64,000 bases of DNA from Blastocladiella emersonii ATCC 22665 (lineage: Eukaryota; Blastocladiomycota; Blastocladiomycetes; Blastocladiales; Blastocladiaceae), in assembly GCA_025594325.1 (NCBI GenBank), contig JANHCV010000003.1, positions 124,001 through 188,000 of the forward strand. The letters are read 5' to 3'. Shown here in pieces: positions 51,986-62,350 of the stretch. The notes under the pieces were generated by a model, which saw only the letters and a list, made by a program, of their open reading frames with translations, searched no databases and was not told the DNA's origin. Within the stretch, counting starts at the first letter, position 1. Each line of letters starts with the position of its first letter. The position numbers were made by a program, and so were the translations under genes.

Positions 51986-53632
51986 ATGGCCACTGTACGT
52001 CGCGCGGCGCCACGTCGGCCTCCTCGCCCTCCCCACATCCCTACCCGACGCGCGCGCGTGTGCGAGACGATGACGGTGGCGACGACTACGACGGGTCCAA
52101 CATCACGACGACGACGGCCACGGCGTGTGTGCGTGCGCGCGTGCGTGTAGCGGACGGCGACGCGCGCACGACACGGCACGCGCGCGGGATGGATCTTTGA
52201 ACGCGTCTTCGCGCGCGCCGTGCTGTGCCCCCTCGCGCGAGTGACGCGGATGCGTTCGCGCCCGTCTCCCGCCCCGACGTCGATCCCGCACGCCATCAAC
52301 AACAACAACCGCACGACGACCCCGCCCCGACCCTGCGCCACCCCTCTACCTCCTTCCCCGCCACCCAACCCTCGCAGACGCCACCCCGCCCTCGCCTCGA
52401 TGCACCTCATGGACTATCGCGCGACTGTGTCTCGGAGCCATGCGCGCGCGGCCGTGCGGGCGTTCCCATCGGCGGCTCGGCGCACGCGATCGGGCACACG
52501 CGCGGCAGCCGGGCGGTCGCGGGGTGAGTCGCGCGTGTTGCGTGTCGGCCGAGGTGGGAGACGGAGCCCACACGCGCGCGTGATTCTCGCCCGCCCGTCC
52601 GCCTTCGACTCGGTCGCCGTGTGGGTCGCTGCCGATCGCCACGTCGGCATCAACATCCCAACCAACGCTGTTCGCTCGCCCTCGCCGCTCGCTCCCGCAC
52701 GCGCGCGTCAAGCCTCCTTCCTCTTTCGCCTCCTTCCCGCCCCCTTGCCCCGACCGACCCACGACGTAACTTTGGCTCACCCCCCTCGTCACCCGCCACT
52801 ACCACGAATAGGAGCGCGACAACCAGGTCTACATGGCCAAGCTCTCGGAGCAGGCCGAGCGTTACGATGAGATGGTCAACTTCATGAAGGAGGTTGCCAA
52901 GGTACGCTTCCCCTCTGCTATTGGCCGTGCGACGATCTGATCCACTCACACTCTTGTTCGGGATAGCTCGGCGTCGAGCTCACGGTCGAGGAGCGCAACC
53001 TGCTCTCGGTCGCGTACAAGAACGTGATCGGCGCCCGCCGCGCGTCGTGGCGCATCGTGTCGTCGATCGAGCAGAAGGAGGAGAACAAGGGCAACTCGGC
53101 CCAGGTCGAGAAGATCAAGGCCTACCGCCAGAAGATCGAGGCCGAGCTCTCGGACGTGTGCTCGGACATTCTCGCCGTGCTCGACCAGTACCTGATCGCG
53201 GCCGCCGAGGCCGGCGAGTCCAAGGTCTTCTACTACAAGATGAAGGGCGACTACCACCGCTACCTCGCCGAGTTCGCTGCCGGCGAGAAGCGCAAGGAGG
53301 CGGCCGCCGCCGCCCACGACGCGTACAAGCACGCGACCGACATTGCCCAGACGGAGCTGGCGCCCACGCACCCGATCCGCCTCGGCCTCGCCCTCAACTT
53401 CTCGGTCTTCTACTACGAGATCCTCAACTCGCCCGACCGCGCGTGCCATCTTGCCAAGCAGGCCTTCGACGACGCAATCGCCGAGCTCGACACCCTGTCC
53501 GAGGAGTCGTACAAGGACTCGACGCTCATCATGCAGCTCCTGCGCGACAACCTCACCCTGTGGACGACGGACCTGCAGGAGGGCGAGAAGACCGAGGAGG
53601 TCAAGGAGGGCGAGACCGAGGAGGCCAAGTAA
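51986..53632 (+). CDS. 14-3-3 phosphoserine-binding adaptor
   Basis: Exons 51986-51994 (9 nt, M-A-T), 52812-52901 and 52967-53632 encode 254 residues. The signatures are complete: [58 protein letters not shown] and [19 protein letters not shown]. The Lys, Arg, Arg and Tyr of the phosphopeptide groove are present. The acidic tail [17 protein letters not shown] is typical. It is a dimeric regulator of signalling, cell cycle and metabolism in cytosol and nucleus. The first intron is 817 nt, by far the longest mapped here, and directly follows the third codon, so it may hold regulatory sequence. The stop codon overlaps a GTAAGT donor-like site. Confidence 0.95.
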
Positions 53633-54036
53633 GTCGGCTGCCTCCGAGACACGTCGTCGGGCTCGCGGACGCCGCCCGTCGTTGCCGCGCCCGTCGTCGT
53701 TTGTGTTGTATTCCCCACCCCCCACTCCTTCCCCTTGTTGCCGTTGTTTCCTGATTGTGATTTGATTCGTCGCCATATCCTCGACTCTCGTCTCGCTGTC
53801 CTTGTTCAGGTCAAGCAAGGTTCAGTCAGCAGCGGCCTTGCGCACAGATCGGGGCAGCGAGCTGGGCAGCGAGCGAGCGCGACGCGTCGCATGGCCCCGT
53901 CTCCCACACCGTAATACTCGAGTGATACAAACTGTCTCCCCCCACCTCGCTCACGCTGACCACCATGGAGCTCTCCAACACGATGCAACCTCACCCACTT
54001 CCCCTCCCCTCACCAACAACGAACCACTAAACAGCC
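53633..54036. other. Intergenic region between 14-3-3 and DRC5
   Basis: No gene is seen. It holds a candidate splice acceptor TTGTTCAG near 53809 that could pair with the donor-like site at the 14-3-3 stop. An AGCGCGACGCGTCGCATGG word of the dispersed motif family lies near 53877. Confidence 0.45.
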
Positions 54037-55919
54037 ATGGATCCATCCTCAGCAACCGACACGGCGTCGCACAGCTCCGCGCGCGGCTCGCGCGGTGACA
54101 TCGGGAGCGCCGCTGCCGCCGGCAAGCAGCTCCAGTTCGGCACCGGCGGAGGCGCAGTGCCCGTCGGCATGGTGCCCAACGGCAGCCGGCCCGGGTCGCG
54201 CATCGGGTCACGCGCCGAGCTGCACAGCGGCAGCGGCGGGGAGGGTCGCCGCGGGTCGAGCGCCGGCGACTCGTCGGCGCAGCTCGAGCGCATGGGACTC
54301 GGCGCGCGCCGGATCATGGCCGAGGACAGCCAGTGGAATCTCGCCACGGTGGAAAGTCTCACGTCCATGTGTGTGCGCGCGATTGTTGAGCGGTTCGAGG
54401 GTACGCTGGACGCATGGTCGGCCTCGTCGATGAGTGCTAACAGGCGACTGTAGACCACCCGGTCCTCGCGGGCCTCCCCGCCAAGTACCGGTCGCGGGTG
54501 CTCGCGTCCATCTCGGTCGACATCCCGCTGGCCAAGGTGGTCTCGATCATCGACGACGACGCGCCGAGCGCGCTGCGGCCGGGGTACTGGCAGCGTCGCT
54601 CCGCCGCGCACTTCCCGGACGCGGAGCTCGCGCGGCACGGCGGCAAGTGGAAGCGGCTGTACTGCGAGCGGACGCTCGAGAAGGAGCTCGCGGCGTTCGT
54701 TCCGGGCCGCGGCGCCGACTTTGCGCTCGGCGAGCTCGCCAAGGCGCTCGCGCCCAACGTCGTGCGGCTCCAGGTCGACCAGCTGCAGCCCGACGCCAAC
54801 CACGCGGACCCCGCCGAGCGGAAAGCGACCGACCCGAACCCGGACCACGTCGACCCCGACGTGCTCGTGTCGCACCTCGACCAGCTGCGCGACGTCACCC
54901 TCTACTACGGCGTCAAGGACGTCGGCGTCCAGTTCGAGTGGTGGCTGTTCGGCATGACCAGCAACGACAGCACGTACCTGTCCCGCGCCCTGCGGCGCGC
55001 GAGGTGGACGAGTCTCACGCTGTCCCGCTGCTGCATCGACGACGCGAAACTCGCTACGCTGTGCGAGGGGCTCAAGGACCACAAGTACCTCGTCTCGCTG
55101 AGTACGCTTCCCGTCTCGCGGGGTTTCGGGTTCCGTCGCTGATCCCTCGCCCGCCGCCGTGTAGAGCTCGACCACAACCGCATCGGCGACCAGGGCGCAC
55201 AATCCCTCGCCCGTGTCCTGCAATCGCGGCACTGCGCGCTGCGCGTGCTCGACCTGGGCAACAACCGGATCGGCGCGCTCGGCAGCGCACACCTCGCCCA
55301 GGCCCTGCAGCACCTCTCGCGGTCGCGCCGCGCGCTCGCGTCGCTCGTCCTGCGCCTCAACCCGCTCGGCAACGACGGCGCGTTTGTCGTCGCGTACGCG
55401 CTCCACTCGGCCGTCGACGACCCCGCGAGTTTGGGCTTTGGCCGTCTCGATCTCGCGGCGACCGCGATGGGACCGTCGTCGCTCGAACAGTGCGCGGCGC
55501 TCGTGGCCGGGGATATCGTCGAGGAACTCGATCTCAGCTGCAACGCGTTCGTCGCCAACGACCCGGATATCGCGGCGGCGGCGGCCGCGGCTGCAGCGGC
55601 GACGGCGGCGGCGTCCACCACCGCGGGCGTCATGGCGTCGGCGGCTCTCGGGAGCGCGGCGGGCGGGGCCACGCTGTCGGCGGTCGCAGCCGCCGAGCGC
55701 GACAAGATGGTCGAGGCCCTCGGCAAGACGGTGTGGAACAGCGTCCAGTCGTCCAAGGTACGATCGGTCAGGGTTTGGTGCTGGGTGGTGGGACTGACGA
55801 TCATCGGTGCGCTCGTCGTGTAGCGGATCAAGGCGCTCGACCTGCGCATGACGGACCTCCCCGAGTCGGTCGTCCAGGCGGTCCAGGCGGCGCTGCAGCA
55901 GCGCGCCGCCGCGGTGTGA
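54037..55919 (+). CDS. Dynein regulatory complex subunit 5 (TCTE1/DRC5), flagellar LRR protein
   Basis: Exons 54037-54400, 54454-55101, 55165-55757 and 55824-55919 encode 566 residues. A Ser/Gly-rich N-terminus precedes the TCTE1-type segment (DHPVLAGLPAKYRSRVLASI; VDIPLAKVVSIIDDDAP; GYWQRRSAAHFPDAE; GGKWKRLYCERTLEKELAAF). Leucine-rich repeats follow (ALRVLDLGNNRIGALGSAHL; ASLVLRLNPLGNDGAFVVAY; VEELDLSCNAFVANDP), interrupted by an Ala-rich loop. DRC5 belongs to the nexin-dynein regulatory complex of motile axonemes. Its presence implies a flagellated life stage and is the best single clue to the organism. Assignment rests on the N-terminal segment; other LRR proteins lack it. Confidence 0.82.
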
Positions 55920-57899
55920 TACTGTGTAACGTAGCGTTATGTAACTGTATTGTATGTGCGTCAATCACTGCAAACACATCCACGCCGCGATGGAGACGGA
56001 ACGCGTCATGTCGCTGCATCACGGTGTGGCGGCCAAGCAAGCACTCCATCAGCTGCGTTTTCGCGGCCAGCGTGATATGAGTCGCCATCACGTCGACGTG
56101 TTTGAGGCGCGGCGGGCGTCGCGCCACGATCAGCGGGACCGTGCGATCGTCAAAGTTGTTCATCCAGAGCGACAGCGACTCGAGCGCCGGCGGCAGCGCG
56201 GGCACGAGTAGCTCCATGGCGGCATTGTCGAGATCGCACCTGTCAAGAGCCAGATGCGTCAGCGTGTGGACGGTGCCGAGCCACGCCGCGAGAACGCCGA
56301 TCTCGTTGCGCGTCAGCCGCAGCCTGCTGAGGTCGAGCTGCTGCATGCGGTCCGTCGGGAGGTACTGGATGAGGTGCCGCACGCTGCCCGGCGCGAACTG
56401 GCTTTCGGCCACGGACAGCGCGACGAGCGTCCGCGGGAGCGACTGCGCAACGGCTACAGTGCTGTGCAGGCGGAAGTCGATCCAGTTGAGCGCCAGCGAC
56501 TCGAACGTGTTGGGAAGCCGCGCCAGGACTACGAGCAGTTCGTCGGCTCCTAGATCGTTGGATGAGAGATCGAGCTTGGCCAGGGTTTGCGGAAGACCAC
56601 ACGCTAGCTTGAGGCAGTTACCAAGGAAGAAGCGGCCCGGCCCTGCGCCATGCTGAGCTCGCGGAGGCGCGGAAACGCGCGCGCCGCGACGGCCTCGTGC
56701 GCCGCGTCCTGCAACGTGTTATCGGAGAGAATGAGAGTCTCGAGCGAGTCGGGCAGCGCGGCAACGATGGTCGCCCCCGCCGTAGACGACATGCCGCAGC
56801 TGGCGAGCGATAGGTGACGGAGGCCGGGAACTGACGGTAGGCGCTCGGCAAACTTGAGCGCGCCGACCATGTGGACCTCGTTATTTGACAAGGTTAGTTC
56901 CTCGAGCCCCACGGGAAGCTGGGCAGCGACGATGGCCGTGGCGGCGGGGCCCAGCCAGCAGTGGTACAGGTTGAGTGACTTGAGCGATTGCGGGAGGTGC
57001 GCCATGAGAATGCGGGCCGTGTCGGCGGTCATCTTGTTGGAGGAGAGATCGAGTGCAAGGAGCGAAGCTGGAAGTTGCTTGGCAAGCATTTCGACAAGAT
57101 CGGCCGTCATCTCGCACGCCGAGAGGCGGAGCTCGGTGAGGGAATCAGGAAGCAGCGGGCCATCGCTGTCGAAGGGTAGCTCGCCCATGTTGTTGCGAAG
57201 ACAGTTCCGACTAAAGTCGATCCGCTTAATGGCCGACTTCGAGAAACGGAACTTGGCCAGGCGCTTGAGGTTTATGTCGCAGCTGTTGAAGGTCAGAGAG
57301 GTGACGTGGCCGGCTCGACTCGAGGCGAGCGCGTCGTTAAGTGCGGCGATGCCATTAGCCGAGAGCCGCTGCGACTCGATGGCAAACTCGCTCGCGGGCT
57401 GCGACTCGGCAGCGTCGAGGAAGCGGATGAGCGACAAGTCGCCCGGCGCAATCCCGGCGGCCTTGGCTGCCATGACAAGCTCTGGCGAGCAGTCCAGGTC
57501 GAAGGCCACGCGAAGCGACAACGGAAAGTCCAGGTCACGCCTGTTTACAAAGTCGCCCACCTCGCGCCACCACGCGAGCGTGCGCTCGAAGCCGGCCCGC
57601 TGCGCGTCGAGAAGCGGATCCTCGATCATGTCCTCGAACCACCGCTGCTCCAGGCCGTAGGCGCGGATCAGCTCGAGCAGCGCGACGTTGCCCTTCCGAG
57701 TCGCCGCGTAAATGCTTGTATTGCACGCATGCAGGATAATGGCGCGTGTCACGCCCGGTACGCGGTCGCGTGGCAGCACGCGGGCGTACTGCAGCAGCCC
57801 GTGCCGGTCCTCGCGCGGGTGGGCCAAGACGGCAAGCTCAAGGATCACGCCTAGGATGTCGGCGACGTCGAGTTTACGTTGCATGGAGTCGGATTTCAT
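55828..57899 (-). pseudogene. Leucine-rich-repeat protein, frameshifted copy (paralogue of 58068-59927)
   Basis: From ATG 57899 (MKSDSMQRKLDVADILGVIL) the frame runs 431 codons through an N-terminal helical region and about eight LRRs, then hits TAG at 56604-56606. The paralogue continues at this point. Here GGGCCGGGCCG at about 56633-56644 appears to contain an extra 5 bp. In the shifted frame the protein resumes as RFFLGNCLKLACGLPQTL, then FAPGSVRHLIQYLPTDRMQQ and ELLVPALPPALESLSLWMNN, and remains open to 55828, overlapping the DRC5 last exon on the other strand. Either this copy is a recent pseudogene, the short form is used, or the 5 bp is an assembly error. The true 3' end is probably before the DRC5 overlap. 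Confidence 0.65.
56731..57053 (-). repeat. 323-bp near-identical tract shared with 58768-59090
   Basis: All but one position are the same as the tract in the neighbouring LRR gene (T at 56882 against C at 58919 on the plus strand), while sequence on both sides is clearly diverged. Confidence 0.9.
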
Positions 57900-58067
57900 G
57901 GGCGCGTTACATGGAAGCGGTTCGCAGAGAACTCTTCCCACGGAGTCGCGATGCTCATAGCGCCACCGTCGAATCTGACCCGGCCGACTGGCCGACCTGC
58001 CCCTCCGCCAGCGAGCAAGCCGACCACGGTACCATCCACGTTTGGAACATGGCCATGGGCGGGTATA

Positions 58068-59927
58068 TCATAGTACAACCTCGCTCTCTCTCAACTGCGC
58101 GACGCCGCCCGCCGTAACGTTGGTATCTTCGACGTCAACAAGCTGAAGGCACGGCAGGCGGCGCGCCACAATTAGGGCGACCGCGTCGTCGTCAAACACG
58201 TTACGCCGGAGGACCAGCGTCTCGATCGACGGCGGCAGCGCGGGCACGAGCACCTCCATGGCACGGTTGTCGAGCATACACCCCGCGAGTCCGAGATGCA
58301 CCAGCGCGCGCGCCTCGCCCAGCCACCGCGCGACCGCACCGATCTCGTCGCGCGTCAGCGGCGTCGCGCCGAGATCGAGCCGCTGCATGCGCTCGGTCGG
58401 GAGGAACCGGAGGAGGTGCTGCAGCATGTCGTGGCCGAACATGCACCCGGCCAAGGACAGCTCGACGAGCGCGCGTGGGAGCGCCTGGGCGAGGGCCACG
58501 GGCGCGTGCAGCCGTAGATCGACGAGGTTGAGCGTAAGCGACTCGAAAGTAGCGGGAAGCCGCGCCATGATTGCGAGCAGCTCGTCGCCGTCGATACCGT
58601 TGGACGAGAGGTCGAGCTTGGTGAGGGTTTGCGGCAGACCGCGCGCGAGCTTGAAGCAGTCACCGTGGACGAAGCGTCCCTGCGCCATGTCCAGCTCACG
58701 GAGACGCGGGAGCGCGCGCGCCGCGACGGCCTCGTGTGCCGCGTCCTGCAGCGTGTTGTCGCTCATTATGAGAGTCTCGAGCGAGTCGGGCAGCGCGGCA
58801 ACGATGGTCGCCCCCGCCGTAGACGACATGCCGCAGCTGGCGAGCGATAGGTGACGGAGGCCGGGAACTGACGGTAGGCGCTCGGCAAACTTGAGCGCGC
58901 CGACCATGTGGACCTCGTCATTTGACAAGGTTAGTTCCTCGAGCCCCACGGGAAGCTGGGCAGCGACGATGGCCGTGGCGGCGGGGCCCAGCCAGCAGTG
59001 GTACAGGTTGAGTGACTTGAGCGATTGCGGGAGGTGCGCCATGAGAATGCGGGCCGTGTCGGCGGTCATCTTGTTGGAGGAGAGATCGAGCGTGAGAAGC
59101 GATGGCGGGAGCTGTCGAACAAGCGCTTCGAGGAGGTCGGCCGTCAGTTCGCAAGTCGAAAGGCGGAGCTCGGTGAGGGCAGACGGGAGCAGCTGCTCGT
59201 CGTCGAAATAGAGATCGCTGACGTTGCGCAAGCGGTTCAAACTGAGGTCGAGGCACGTAGTAGCCGAAGTCGAGAAACGAAACTGGGTGAGGCGCTCGAC
59301 GTTGATGTCACAGTCGCAGAGAGCCACGGAGGTGACAGGGGCGCTGCGGTCCGAGACGAGCGCGTCGTTGAGCGCGGCGATGCCCTTGGACGAGAGGCGC
59401 TGCGACTCGACGAAAACATTGCGCCTGCATTCCGCCGGAACTCCTTCAAGAAACTTGTTTAACGTTAAGTCGCCGGGTGCCAAACCAGCAGCCCTTGCTG
59501 CCACGACCAGCGGAGGAGGGCAGGACAGATCAAGGGCAACCTCGAGCTGCCGTTGATAGCCAAAGTTTCGTTGCTCGGGGCCGGCTGCCGAGAAGATTGC
59601 CTCGCGCCACCATGCGATTGTGTCCTCAAAACCGGCCCGCAGCGCCGCCAAGAGCATGTCCTCGTCGCAGCGGATTTCCAAGCCGTAGGCTCGGATCAGC
59701 TCGAGCAGCGCGACGTTGCCAGTGCGCGTTGCCACATCGACTGTCGCTTCGCGCGCGTGCAGCAGAATCGCGCGAGTTACGCCCGGTACGCGGTCGCGTG
59801 GCAGCACGCGGGCGTACTGCATCAGCCCGTGCCGGTCCTCGCGCGGGTGGGCCAAGACGGCCCGCTCAAGGATCACGCCTAGGATGTCGGCGACGTCGAG
59901 TTTACGTTGCATGGAGTCGGTCGTCAT
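58068..59927 (-). CDS. Leucine-rich-repeat protein, intact copy
   Basis: A single exon encodes 619 residues. The N-terminal ~200 residues (MQRKLDVADILGVILERAVL; YARVLPRDRVPGVTRAILLH; VALLELIRAYGLEIRCDEDM; FEDTIAWWREAIFSAAGPEQ) have the look of an F-box-like or ankyrin-like helical module with the recurring 'LLEL...G...FE.TIAWWRE' pattern, but I cannot name it. From about residue 195, ribonuclease-inhibitor-type LRRs of 23-28 residues follow (SSKGIAALNDALVSDRSAPV; LTELRLSTCELTADLLEALV; LKSLNLYHCWLGPAATAIVA; LEELTLSNDEVHMVGALKF; LTKLDLSSNGIDGDELLAIM). The protein is probably an intracellular protein-binding adaptor. It is tandem with the frameshifted copy. Confidence 0.75.
   Translation of the reverse strand: MTTDSMQRKLDVADILGVILERAVLAHPREDRHGLMQYARVLPRDRVPGVTRAILLHAREATVDVATRTGNVALLELIRAYGLEIRCDEDMLLAALRAGFEDTIAWWREAIFSAAGPEQRNFGYQRQLEVALDLSCPPPLVVAARAAGLAPGDLTLNKFLEGVPAECRRNVFVESQRLSSKGIAALNDALVSDRSAPVTSVALCDCDINVERLTQFRFSTSATTCLDLSLNRLRNVSDLYFDDEQLLPSALTELRLSTCELTADLLEALVRQLPPSLLTLDLSSNKMTADTARILMAHLPQSLKSLNLYHCWLGPAATAIVAAQLPVGLEELTLSNDEVHMVGALKFAERLPSVPGLRHLSLASCGMSSTAGATIVAALPDSLETLIMSDNTLQDAAHEAVAARALPRLRELDMAQGRFVHGDCFKLARGLPQTLTKLDLSSNGIDGDELLAIMARLPATFESLTLNLVDLRLHAPVALAQALPRALVELSLAGCMFGHDMLQHLLRFLPTERMQRLDLGATPLTRDEIGAVARWLGEARALVHLGLAGCMLDNRAMEVLVPALPPSIETLVLRRNVFDDDAVALIVARRLPCLQLVDVEDTNVTAGGVAQLRESEVVL
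58768..59090 (-). repeat. 323-bp near-identical tract shared with 56731-57053
   Basis: Partner of the tract described at 56731-57053. A second highly similar tract links the N-terminal coding regions (about 57748-57890 and 59777-59920). Confidence 0.9.
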
Positions 59928-60215
59928 GGGCGCGTTAAATGGAAGAGGTTGTTGGACCGCGGCAACTCTAAGCAGCCCTCCCTGAGAACCGGCTCGCGAC
60001 GTTCAAGAAGCGCCACACCGTCGCTGGCGACCTCTCCGCCGCTGGACAAGTCTACCTCCACGCGCCGTGAGCCACATCGCCGTGCTGGAGCAGAACGGGG
60101 AGAGCAGGTAGATTGCAGCACTCGAGCGCTTGGGTGGTCGAGCTGCCCGGCAGAATGTCGGTCAGTCCTGACCGGCGTCATCGGGAAATGGGGGGTCACC
60201 CCGCTGCGGTGGACC

Positions 60216-60370
60216 ACGAAGATCTTCCTAGATCACTGTGATCTACGAAGATCTTAGCCCTGCGGAAATCTAGCCCCGCTCGACCAGTCCGAAGTGGTTC
60301 CGCTCGCGAAGATCTTGGCACCCGACATAGATCTACGAGTAATATATGGTGCTCGACCACAAATCTAGGA
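60216..60370. repeat. AGATCT cluster 1
   Basis: Four AGATCT sites occur within about 110 bp, together with further GATCT/TAGATC words. It includes the inverted repeat TAGATCAC-T-GTGATCTA at about 60229-60245. The segment is AT-richer than its surroundings. Confidence 0.7.
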
Positions 60371-60758
60371 AGGAGTCGAGCGCTTGCACTCGCGCAGCGA
60401 ACGACTTTGAGACAAAACTCGCGCGGCGCGTCCTTGACTCTCAAATCACAACACCGATCATTGCTGCCTTTGTCCTCCATAGTCGCGTTTGGAATAAATC
60501 AAGCAGTTCACTGGACTATCTCTCAGTCGTGCATCAGCTCGTCGCACAGGCGGGTCGGGAGAACCGTGGTTCAAGTGAGCAAACAGGGAGCACCACACAT
60601 GCAGCGTGACCAACGAAGTGGGAAGGGGAGAGGGCCAGGGGCATCGATTCCCTCGAGGCGGTGTGCAGGATCGGCGTCAAGGAACGTGAAAATGGAGCTG
60701 TTGAAGAGCTGCACGGGCACGACAGGAATCAAGGTTGCGGGTGCCTGCCAGTGTGCCT

Positions 60759-61012
60759 TCAAGCGGGAGCGAGGTCGTAAGCGGGCGTAATCACGATGTT
60801 GTAGAGCCGCCAACAATCTTGCAGGACGGATCAGCGAGTTCCGGCTCGCGCATCTCACCACGTAGCAGGTCGGGCAGAGCAGCGACGGCCAGGATCCGCA
60901 GCTGTTTTGAGATCGTTCGACCACGGAACCACGCGGTGAGGGAGTTGCAGCGTGTCAGTAATGAGATCTTCAGGTCTGCGTTGTGTATGCTTGACAAGAG
61001 GGGAGGAGACAT
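60759..61012 (-). CDS. Small orphan protein (70 residues)
   Basis: Exons 61012-60859 and 60817-60759 are joined over a 41-nt intron (GTGAGA...CTGCAAG). The reading is MSPPLLSSIHNADLKISLLT, then RCNSLTAWFRGRTISKQLRI, then ALPDLLRDCWRLYNIVITPA. Composition is natural and the splice restores a plausible Trp/Tyr-containing C-terminus. Without splicing the frame is open for 73 codons. It could be the tail of a longer gene whose first exon was not recognised. No family is recognised. Confidence 0.35.
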
Positions 61013-61206
61013 GGACCGACGCGACGCGGCGAAGCTGTCAAGCGAGGCGGCGGTCAAGCGCACGTGAGGATCGGCGGCGTTTGTTTTGGGCCAAGTCCTA
61101 TGCTCGGTCGCCACTGCCCACCGCCCACCCTCGCCGCCGCCGACTTCCTCTCTCCTTCCCCGCCACTCGTCCTTCCCCCCAACTCCCCTACGACGCATCC
61201 AACTCC

Positions 61207-62334
61207 ATGCACTTGCTCCAGGACTGCATCGGGCACATCGCCATGGCCTGCGCCGGGTACGAGCCAGACCCTCCCTGCGCCGTCGTGTGCACGCCACCTC
61301 GCCACCTCGCACGGCCGCCACCAACTGCTGCCTCACGCCGCGCCGCTGACCGTCGCACCGGTTTGCCCTCACTGACGCCTCTCTCGTGCTCCCGCTGTCC
61401 AGGTCCCGCCGTGGCTGATACTGCCCGCCCAAGCCGGCCGACGCAACCCTTCGCCCCCCGGACGCTCTGAACCTCGCTGGCGTCGGCGACGTGGACGCTC
61501 TCGTCGATCCTGCCGTCCTATCCTTCCTGGGGCTCGAGACGGCCTGCGGTCGCATGCTCATGGCGCCGCGTATCGTCGCCGCCATCGGTATCCCGCACGA
61601 CGTGGCGCGCGCGCGGCGACGGCGCCCAGCAACCGCAAGTCCGAGGTGCTGCTCAACCTCACGTTCGACTGGAACCGCAGGGCAACGACGTATGTTTGCG
61701 ATCGTCCGCTTTGGGCTGCTTCCCAACCAGCGATCTGACCCGGACCGCCCCGCCTATAGAACCTACGCCCGCGGCATCGTCAAGCTGACTGCCCATGGCA
61801 CCCGCTCGCGCACCCTAGGCGACCTGTCCCCCTCCCCGAGTCGTGCGTGTGTTTTCGCGCGTCTGGTCGCCCACGCTAACGCCACCGCTGGCCGACGTAG
61901 CAAAGCTGCCCGGGCCGCACCTGTTCGCCATCGTGGATCGACTCGCACCTGATCGCACGCTCGTCGACATGGTGTACTTCATCGAGCTGGTACGCGTCGC
62001 GCACGATCCTGACTCGCTTCGTAGCTCACGCCCCAACGTGTCTGTGTAGTTTGCTCCCGTGGTCCAGTCGTACGTGCAGGGGTCGGCGGCGCCCATCGTG
62101 GATGTCGACATGTTCCGCCGCAGCTACTTCCACTCGCTGGTTGCGAGCATCGAGCGTCGCCGGGCCGCTCACCCGTTTGTCCGCATGATTACGGAGGAGG
62201 TCGTGCGCCGGTCGTTCACCAAGTCCACCGCCGCTGCCGCTGCCGCTGCGACCGCAGCCTCGGCGGCGGGTGCCCGAGGCGCGAGTCCGTACGGAGTCGC
62301 GCTGGATAGCGACGACGACGACGACGACGCGTAG
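61207..62334 (+). pseudogene. Decayed multi-exon gene, unknown family
   Basis: Coding-like exons: 61207-61256 (MHLLQDCIGHIAMACAG), 61403-61689 (PPDALNLAGVGDVDALVDPA, GLETACGRMLMAPRIVAAIG, NRKSEVLLNLTFDWNRRATT), 61760-61839 (TYARGIVKLTAHGTRSRT), 61901-61989 (GPHLFAIVDRLAPDRTLVDM) and 62050-62334 (VQSYVQGSAAPIVDVDMFRR, SYFHSLVASIERRRAAHPFV, ending in a poly-Asp tail). Introns have proper ends and phases from exon 2 onward. Exon 2 carries an in-frame TGA at about 61416 and a one-base frame change inside a GCGCGCGCG run near 61606-61617. These breaks suggest decay, though a sequencing slip in the GC run is possible. I recognise no domain. AGATCT clusters lie on both sides. Confidence 0.45.
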
Positions 62335-62350
62335 ATTTGATGCACAATAC

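Noticed and set aside
52220-52870. ORF inside the first 14-3-3 intron
   Set aside because: Composition is Arg/Pro/Ala-rich and it runs into the 14-3-3 exon in a different frame; no independent evidence.
55828-55919. Real coding overlap between the LRR copy and the last exon of DRC5
   Set aside because: The overlapping part of the LRR frame is Pro/Arg/Gly-rich and absent from the intact paralogue, so it is probably run-on reading after the frameshift.
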